64,000 nucleotides of DNA from Candidatus Bathyarchaeia archaeon (GTDB lineage Archaea > Thermoproteota > Bathyarchaeia > Bathyarchaeales > Bathycorpusculaceae): contig CP166960.1 of the NCBI GenBank assembly GCA_041447175.1, forward strand, positions 1,814,519-1,878,518, in the 5' to 3' direction. How positions within the stretch are numbered: the first letter of the stretch is position 1; every line of letters starts with the position of its first letter. Both the position numbers and the translations under genes were made by a program. Of the stretch, positions 58,697 to 64,000 are shown piece by piece. The notes beneath the pieces were generated by a model. The model was not told the DNA's origin, did not search any database, and saw nothing but the letters and a program-made list of their open reading frames with translations.

Positions 58697-61312
58697 TTAT
58701 TTGCGTTTTCTGATAGCAAGCGCCGTTGCCACTGTAACAATCACAATAACTACTACACCGATTGCGATGTATGTGGCGGTAGGCGCTGCGCTTGTGGGTG
58801 GCTGTTCGGCTTGGGTTGGTAGAGGCGACTGCGTTGCCATCGGTGAAGGGGTAACTTGAGGCGACGTAGTTGACGCATCTGACGGAGGCGTAGAGGCAAC
58901 AACTGCAACTGAAGCTAAACAAACGCCTAAAGCACATTCGGCTGACGATGCCCAGTAAGATTCGGACCCCTCAAAGCTTGCCTTAATCGTATATGCCCCT
59001 TCCACGGGCGGAGTCCAAAGGGTCTTGAACAAACCAGCTGCATCGCTTGTGACTATGCCGATATCGTGTGAGTTGCTGTTAGAGTCTATGGCTGTTAAAT
59101 GCACTTCGACACCTGTAGCGTTGTCTGGTTTTTGTTTCTGCATGTTGAGGTACTCCATCCAGCTTGACATGCTTTCGTCAGATATTGCGGGTGTGTCTGG
59201 CTGAGCTGGGGACAGGTCCGTCACGGTTCCTGATATCAGAACAGGCTGACCTTTAGGAACCAAAGTCTGCGGCGCCGTCACTGTAACAGCAGTCTTCCCT
59301 TTGCCAAAACAATAAAGCTGATTATCGTATCCATTAACAGCCAGAAGGTATCCGTCTGCTCCAACCGCCGAACCCGCCTGCCACCAGCCGTAGATGCTCC
59401 AAAGCAGGTCGCCTGTTTCCCCGTCAATTGCATACATTTCTGACCCTCGGAAGAGAGGTTGCAGGTGAGTGTGTCCGCCGGTAGCGTAGATTTTCAGCCC
59501 ACCCGTTCCAGACGCGCCGCCTAAGAAGCCTGCGCTGAGCAGTGGCCATTGCCCATAGTTGGTTTCGGTTCCGCTACTGCCCGTGTTGAAATCCCAAAGA
59601 AACGCCCCATTGGTCAGGTTTAAGCAGTGCACTGCGCCGTCCATGCCTACCTGATAGATTCTTCCATAAGCAGCAAACAAGGTTCGGAATGCTCCGTACA
59701 TTGCAAAAGCGTTGGCTGTTGAGTTGATTGGACCCCAAAGTTGTTCTCCAGTGTAAATTGAGTAGCCTATCCAACTCATCGTTTCACCTATGTAGTCGGT
59801 GTATATGCCGTCAGCCATTGGTGCAGTTGAGAAGGGTAAACTGGGTTGCGCGGTTCGGTTTAGTGGACCCCAAAGCACGTTGCCTGCAGTTGATGGGTCT
59901 ACGCTTACGCCCATGTCTTGGGCTATGTATAAGCCGTTTTCAGATATCTTTGCTCTTAGAATTGCAACTTCACCGTTAACTCGGTAAATACTGGGGTTCC
60001 CAGCCATCTCGGGCACAGTTACATTCCATTGTATTCCTTTGGTCCAGTCTAATGTTTGTCCTTGGGGTGGACGCCAGAGCCAATAGTTGTTGCCCGACCA
60101 GAGGTTAGGCATGTTTGCCCAGATTGCCAAACTCGAGTTCCACATCGCAAACCAGTGTCCTTGGTTGCTGAAGAAGTACGCGAGCATGCTGCCGTCCTGT
60201 GCAAATTCAATGGTGCCACGTGTTGACGCGTTGGCTAGGTCCAGAATCCAGTTGCCCGTGTAAGCATCGTAAAGGGTGTAGGTGGTTCCCGACGTTGACC
60301 ACAAGTAAGGGATGCCTCCAAACTGGTTAGGGGATATGTAGTTGTAAACTTGACCATAGTTTATGGTGATGTTCTGGTACCAGATTTCTTCTCCTGTACG
60401 GATGTCAACGCAGTAGGTTCCGTAGTTAGGTTTAGCTCCGGGGGGTGTCGTGTAGTAAAGTCTGCCCTGAATTATCACAGGTGGCGCGAAGGCTTGCTCA
60501 TATGACATTCCGTTATAGTAGCTGCCTACTCCGCCGTCAATCGATTGGTCGCCGCCGATTATTCCTCCAAACATTTCAAGGGGCTGCTTCCAGACTATGT
60601 GGGCGCTGCCAGGTCCGGTTGTGTAGGGATTGAAACCGCCTCCTTTGTAGTAGTAGCCTTGGCTTTGGTTGTATCCGTTGGGTGAATACCAGTTCCCCGA
60701 GATTGTCCACCACTCTCTGTTTTGTCCTTCTATTGGGCGCTCCCAGTAACCTGTTGGAAGAGGGGTACTGGGTATGTCGGCTACTGGTTCTTGCTGAACT
60801 CGAAGTGCCACGATGCTGCTTGTGCTTGGCTTGTAGACATCGCCTATTGATGCTAAACCGGTGGTTCCGCCGGGCTGGGGGTTCTCGTTGGTGATTGTAT
60901 AGCCCGGAAAGCTTGCTTGGAAGTAGTAGGTGCCAACTGCGTCGGGCGTGAAAGAAGTGTACCCGTTTCCAACAGGGTCAGAGATTACTGGCCCTATTGC
61001 CTGTGTGGTACCGTCGGGCTTGGTGACTTCCACTGTGAAAGGCCATCGGTCGCCGTATGCACCAACTGCAGTGGGGGGCACGTAGTTAAGCCAAAAGACC
61101 ACCCAAGTAGTTTGACCGACTCCAACGACGTCAGGTGAAACAACTGCATACGTCCATGTGTCAAAGGTCCATTCAGGCGTGTGTGCTACAGTTGCTGAAG
61201 GAATTGCCGCTAAAGGCGAGAGAATCAACAGAAAAAGCAACAACGTCGCCAGCCTCGAATGATTGGACTTAATCGAATCCTTTGCAGATTTGTCTAACAT
61301 TTTCATCCTCAT
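58697..61312 (-). CDS. Secreted PQQ-like beta-propeller protein with C-terminal anchor
   Basis: An 871-residue surface protein. The signal peptide is at about 20-45 (ATLLLFLLILSPLAAIPSAT). Residues 55-150 form an immunoglobulin-like or Big-type domain (GVGQTTWVVFWLNYVPPTAV). Residues 190-690 hold PQQ/WD-like propeller repeats with Gly-Trp patterns such as TGEEIWYQNI, TGNWILDL, TGEQLWGPIN and GDLLWSIYG. A second Ig-like domain is near 700-790 (LVPKGQPVLISGTVTDLSPA). A Pro/Thr-rich spacer and helix TYIAIGVVVIVIVTVATALA with RKRK anchor it. It stands alone. Ligand unknown. Confidence 0.75.
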   Translation of the reverse strand: MRMKMLDKSAKDSIKSNHSRLATLLLFLLILSPLAAIPSATVAHTPEWTFDTWTYAVVSPDVVGVGQTTWVVFWLNYVPPTAVGAYGDRWPFTVEVTKPDGTTQAIGPVISDPVGNGYTSFTPDAVGTYYFQASFPGYTITNENPQPGGTTGLASIGDVYKPSTSSIVALRVQQEPVADIPSTPLPTGYWERPIEGQNREWWTISGNWYSPNGYNQSQGYYYKGGGFNPYTTGPGSAHIVWKQPLEMFGGIIGGDQSIDGGVGSYYNGMSYEQAFAPPVIIQGRLYYTTPPGAKPNYGTYCVDIRTGEEIWYQNITINYGQVYNYISPNQFGGIPYLWSTSGTTYTLYDAYTGNWILDLANASTRGTIEFAQDGSMLAYFFSNQGHWFAMWNSSLAIWANMPNLWSGNNYWLWRPPQGQTLDWTKGIQWNVTVPEMAGNPSIYRVNGEVAILRAKISENGLYIAQDMGVSVDPSTAGNVLWGPLNRTAQPSLPFSTAPMADGIYTDYIGETMSWIGYSIYTGEQLWGPINSTANAFAMYGAFRTLFAAYGRIYQVGMDGAVHCLNLTNGAFLWDFNTGSSGTETNYGQWPLLSAGFLGGASGTGGLKIYATGGHTHLQPLFRGSEMYAIDGETGDLLWSIYGWWQAGSAVGADGYLLAVNGYDNQLYCFGKGKTAVTVTAPQTLVPKGQPVLISGTVTDLSPAQPDTPAISDESMSSWMEYLNMQKQKPDNATGVEVHLTAIDSNSNSHDIGIVTSDAAGLFKTLWTPPVEGAYTIKASFEGSESYWASSAECALGVCLASVAVVASTPPSDASTTSPQVTPSPMATQSPLPTQAEQPPTSAAPTATYIAIGVVVIVIVTVATALAIRKRK

Positions 61313-61516
61313 CTCTCCATAATTTGCAAATTTTAAGTTTTATCACAGTCACTATTTAACACTTTCCAAAAAACAGCTATCAAACATTAACAAAAAACCA
61401 ACAGAAAATTAACCAAGTGAACAAACGGTAACCAAGCCTTGATAGAGAACACTGAGACAACAGGAAAATAATTAATACTCCGCTGTGAAAGTTGTTTTTA
61501 AAAAGGTGGCGACCAA

Positions 61517-61732
61517 ATGAGCTTTTTCAAGTTAGGCATGGACAGCATCCAAGAGTTTTTGGTACTTGCCCTAATGTTAGTCTTCATCTTCGCCGTTATG
61601 TACTCAGGCATGGACTGGACATACAAAATAGGCATCGGAGCATTAGTGCTCACGCTAGTTTTCGTGTCAAGCTTAGCCAACCAAGCCATAAAGCAGCAAC
61701 GGGAAGAAGAAAAGAAAAGACTACACCAATAA
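61517..61732 (+). CDS. Small membrane protein
   Basis: A 71-residue protein with two hydrophobic segments, about 12-30 (EFLVLALMLVFIFAVMYSG) and 36-56 (IGIGALVLTLVFVSSLA), and a basic, Gln-rich C-terminus (KQQREEEKKRLHQ). AAGGTGG before the ATG (about 61501-61507) is a ribosome binding site, and an AATAATTAATAC TATA-like stretch is near 61466. This supports expression. The family is unknown. Confidence 0.55.
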   Translation: MSFFKLGMDSIQEFLVLALMLVFIFAVMYSGMDWTYKIGIGALVLTLVFVSSLANQAIKQQREEEKKRLHQ

Positions 61733-61802
61733 ACACCAAAGCATCAAATTGCTTACAGAGCAAAACACACTGATTGCGCACGGAGGAGTAAGCAAACAGA
61801 AC

Positions 61803-62159
61803 CTAAAAATGCAGGTCCTGTTGAACCGACCGCAAATCCTGAAGGGTTCGGTCAAGGTTCTTCTTGAGGCCACCCAAGTAAAGGTACTGTTTTCGAACCC
61901 CCTTCTGAACAAGCCCTGCAGCCAGAAAACCAGCCCCCACAATTTCTCCTACAGGCGACGGGTCAGGAAACATTATGCAGGCTACCCCAATTTTTATCAA
62001 CCGAGATTTGTTGCCTTCCAGCCACAGCTTTTTGGCATCCGCCACGACCTGTTTAGTGCCCCTTACCGCAAAGAAGAGGTCTTTTCCGCTTTCGCTTAAC
62101 TCGTTTGCAGCTTGTACGGTAGTTTTGGCTTGTTCCATGCTCATAAAATAACCATCCAT
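61803..62159 (-). CDS. Hypothetical protein
   Basis: A 118-residue protein. A charged, helical N-terminus (QAKTTVQAANELSESGKDLF) is followed by a hydrophobic, Gly-rich middle (IKIGVACIMFPDPSP, then IVGAGFLAAGLVQKGVR), which may lie against the membrane, and a helical end (GLKKNLDRTLQDLRSVQQDL). No family is recognised. Convergent with the small membrane protein at 61517, 70 bases apart. ATG start. Confidence 0.45.
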   Translation of the reverse strand: MDGYFMSMEQAKTTVQAANELSESGKDLFFAVRGTKQVVADAKKLWLEGNKSRLIKIGVACIMFPDPSPVGEIVGAGFLAAGLVQKGVRKQYLYLGGLKKNLDRTLQDLRSVQQDLHF

Positions 62160-62496
62160 GTTTAGAAGGGGGTTTGGGTGAAAAATACTTTCTCAGAATA
62201 AAGAGCACCAGCTCGGGGTTATTGCCAAAAAAGAAACGACAAAATTAGGTCAGAACTCGAAACTTCGTCGCACTGGATAGAGCCAGCTTGAAACGTATTT
62301 GTCAATTACTCAGCCCCTAAACAGGAACAAAAAACGCGGAACAGAATTCTTGTCAAAAAAATATTCATCAAAAAACCCTTAAAGGATACAAAGCTCAACC
62401 TTCACGGGGTACGAAATGCAAAAAAAGGGTGCATAGGCGCTCCTTGCGGCTCTGGCTTTTTCGTTGCTGGTGCGTGTTTTGCCCAGTGACAATTAA
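62160..62496. other. Intergenic region, no gene identified
   Basis: About 340 bases with no convincing reading frame, promoter or RNA. It lies between the hypothetical gene at 61803 and the remnant at 62497. It may include the missing N-terminal part of that remnant, but no similarity was seen. Confidence 0.4.
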
Positions 62497-62882
62497 CATG
62501 CAGATTACGTCAACTTAGGGACAACAAACTTTGCTCCCTTCTTAGGTGAGCCAAACGTCCAAGCCGAACCTGACAACACAAAGCCAACAATCAATGCATC
62601 ATCAACTCCGTCGCCCACGCAATCACCATCCGACTCTTCCCCTACACCAAACGCACCTGCGGAGTCATCAGCACCGCCAACCTTGACTCCACCGACCTCA
62701 ACCACAGAACAACAACAATCCACCGTCCCTACCCAAACACCAGAATTTATCCCCGCCGTAACTGCCACCCCAAACCCAACGCGGGATTTGTACCTGAAGA
62801 AATCTTCGCCGTAATCGCAGGTTTCGCCGTGTTAATCGCCACTTTATCCGCTGTTGTGGTTGTACTGCTGCGAAAAAAATAG
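62497..62882 (+). pseudogene. Remnant of a secreted protein gene: Pro/Ser/Thr linker and C-terminal membrane anchor
   Basis: From 62497 a frame without start codon reads ADYVNLGTTNFAPFLGEPN and then a Thr/Ser/Pro-rich linker (STPSPTQSPSDSSPTPNAP). Near 62760-62815 the reading must shift by one frame to continue with NAGFVPEEIFAVIAGFAVLI and a helix ending VVVVLLRKK before the stop at 62880-62882. The linker plus anchor matches the ends of the 18969 and 58697 proteins. The N-terminal domain and signal are lost, so this is a decayed surface protein gene. A minus-strand frame over the same bases reads as a Gly/Val-rich shadow. Confidence 0.6.
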
Positions 62883-64000
62883 TTATCTTTCGGGGTTTGC
62901 AGGCTCCAGCCAGTTCCGCGACTTGAAAACATCTTTGCCCCCCACCTGAAGCGTCAAAGCATCTTTTTGCGGGCACATCTCTACACAACGCAGGCAAAGC
63001 ATGCAGCGGGATTCCGTTACGTCGCCACCCTTCTTTTCATACATTTGGGTGGCTTGGGTGGGACAGACACGTTTGCATATGCCGCATTTGGTGCATTTTT
63101 CTTCGTTTTTGTGCAGTTTGGTTAGGGCAATTTGCTTAAACGGCGTAAACGTACTAAAAAGCGCTGTCAAGGCGCCTAAGGGGCAGATGCGGCACCAGAA
63201 CCGCCGGTACGCCAAGGACAAGATGGTTACGATTATGAGGACGGCTAGGTTTATGGAGGTTATGTAAAAGCCGCTTATCCAGAAGGGACCATAGGTTATT
63301 TGGGAAACGTAGTCAAAGTTCATGCTGCCCACGGCGCATTCCGCCAGCACACATAGGGGACGCATGGGGCAAACCAAGCAGAAGGGCTCGTTGATTCTGC
63401 CCACGATGCCTGCTTCGGTGCCTAAAGGTCCGCCCGGCGTGGTTCCGGGGATGAGCTGGGTGCCGAAGATGGCTTGGGAGCCGAAAATGACGCTTAAAAT
63501 CAGAAAAACAGCGATGATGATGTATCGGAGTTGCCCAAGTTGCGTGTTGTTTTTCTCCGAGAGGGTCAGGTGTCGGCGGCGGAAGAGTTTTCGAACATGA
63601 GTAAGCAGGTCCATGTATAAACCGAAGGGACACAGCCACCCACAGAAGAACCGCCCCAACACAAGCGACATGACTATGAGCAAGCCGAAAACGATGGCTA
63701 ATTTCTCCAAACCCGACGTAGAGTAAAACACCGCATAGCCACGTTGGAAATCCCAGAACGGGAAAATATAGGCTTGAATTTGCCAGAGAGGGCAGGTTAC
63801 GGTTCGCCCGTTAGAGTAGTAGCATGCAAGGATGGGAACGGAGAGCCCGTCGGGAAACTGGTTGCCAAAGAATTCTGTGCCGATTAAGCGGTCGCGCGGT
63901 GAAGGACCCAGAGGCGCCCAAAGGGGCATATTGAAGGGACCTAAAAGCAACCCCATGAAAACTGCAATGACTGCAGCGGTTTGGATGAAGAGGCGAAGGT
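62883..64000 (-). CDS. Polyferredoxin membrane protein (NapH/CcoG-like), 5' truncated
   Basis: The frame is open to the window edge (RLFIQTAAVIAVF precedes Met at 63956), so the start lies to the right. About 372 codons are visible. It has membrane helices (for example LAIVFGLLIVMSLVLG, YIIIAVFLILSVIFG, INLAVLIIVTILSLAY), Cys motifs next to the helices (RFFCGWLCPFG, FCLVCPMRPLC, FWCRICPLGALTA) and two C-terminal 4Fe-4S sets CTKCGICKRVCP and CMLCLRCVEMCP. These are typical of NapH/CcoG/RdxA-like electron transfer proteins. No partner is in the window. Complete at its 3' end. Confidence 0.82.
   Translation of the reverse strand, partial: LRLFIQTAAVIAVFMGLLLGPFNMPLWAPLGPSPRDRLIGTEFFGNQFPDGLSVPILACYYSNGRTVTCPLWQIQAYIFPFWDFQRGYAVFYSTSGLEKLAIVFGLLIVMSLVLGRFFCGWLCPFGLYMDLLTHVRKLFRRRHLTLSEKNNTQLGQLRYIIIAVFLILSVIFGSQAIFGTQLIPGTTPGGPLGTEAGIVGRINEPFCLVCPMRPLCVLAECAVGSMNFDYVSQITYGPFWISGFYITSINLAVLIIVTILSLAYRRFWCRICPLGALTALFSTFTPFKQIALTKLHKNEEKCTKCGICKRVCPTQATQMYEKKGGDVTESRCMLCLRCVEMCPQKDALTLQVGGKDVFKSRNWLEPANPER

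Noticed and set aside
62505-62768. 87-codon minus-strand Gly/Val/Asp-rich frame
   Set aside because: It is the reverse of a Pro/Ser/Thr-rich linker that continues to a membrane anchor on the plus strand.

Overview
The window reads as a stretch of an archaeal chromosome, most likely from the Bathyarchaeota/TACK side of the tree. The evidence is archaeal-type ribosomal proteins (S4, S13, L18e, S8e) beside RNA polymerase subunits RpoD and RpoN, SRP19, an archaeal GluRS, TATA-box promoters with short or absent leaders, and genes of the archaeal modified mevalonate pathway. The rank of Bathyarchaeota is an inference from overall style, not from a search. No rRNA, tRNA, CRISPR array or integrase was recognised.

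Layout. 1-0.7 kb: radical SAM activase, cut by the window edge. 0.7-5.1 kb: small genes, mostly five toxin-antitoxin modules (RHH/RelE, two AbrB/PIN, MntA/HepT with a frameshifted HepT, coiled-coil antitoxin/RelE). 5.2-6.0 kb: AT-rich insert with a HEPN-like gene. 6.07-9.96 kb: overlapping cassette of an unknown protein, a two-helix membrane protein, a small coiled-coil protein, a terminase large subunit-like ATPase/nuclease and an ABC-ATPase/GNAT fusion, with no capsid, portal or integrase; this is the best candidate for an undescribed system. 9.9-12.3 kb: twin small membrane proteins, a DEAD-box helicase with an unclear start, and a 47-residue YHS protein. 12.4-15.6 kb: serine operon (aminotransferase, SerA, DUF1015). 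15.9-18.2 kb: Roadblock-like operon and a broken pilin gene. 18.4-21.5 kb: winged-helix regulator and two surface proteins. 21.7-25.6 kb: ribosomal/RNA polymerase operon. 25.8-28 kb: SemiSWEET, TIR-zinc ribbon, alpha-toroid protein. 28.1-33.3 kb: split glutamate synthase with ferredoxin and flavoprotein. 33.5-36.1 kb: PhoU-type regulator, flavodoxin, TIM-barrel protein. 36.2-39.8 kb: broken substrate-binding protein gene, Memo, S2, enolase. 40.2-52.97 kb: isoprenoid genes (mevalonate kinase, UbiD-type decarboxylase, both phosphomevalonate dehydratase subunits, isopentenyl phosphate kinase, type 2 IPP isomerase, prenyl diphosphate synthase), then GluRS and SRP19. 53.1-58.5 kb: S8e and the SMC-ScpA-ScpB condensin operon. 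58.7-64 kb: PQQ-type surface protein, small unknowns, a remnant of a secreted protein gene, and a polyferredoxin membrane protein cut by the right edge.

How it fits together. The isoprenoid genes cover the route from mevalonate to prenyl diphosphates by way of trans-anhydromevalonate phosphate; HMG-CoA synthase/reductase and the UbiX-type flavin prenyltransferase are not here. The order S13-S4-S11-RpoD-L18e-L13-S9-RpoN, then enolase-S2-Memo, then MVK, IPK, IDI2 and GGPPS, matches a supercluster that is contiguous in many archaea; here it is broken into separate blocks and rpoK is absent. A roughly 50-bp element occurs three times, twice just behind stop codons and once partly inside a gene of the terminase cassette.
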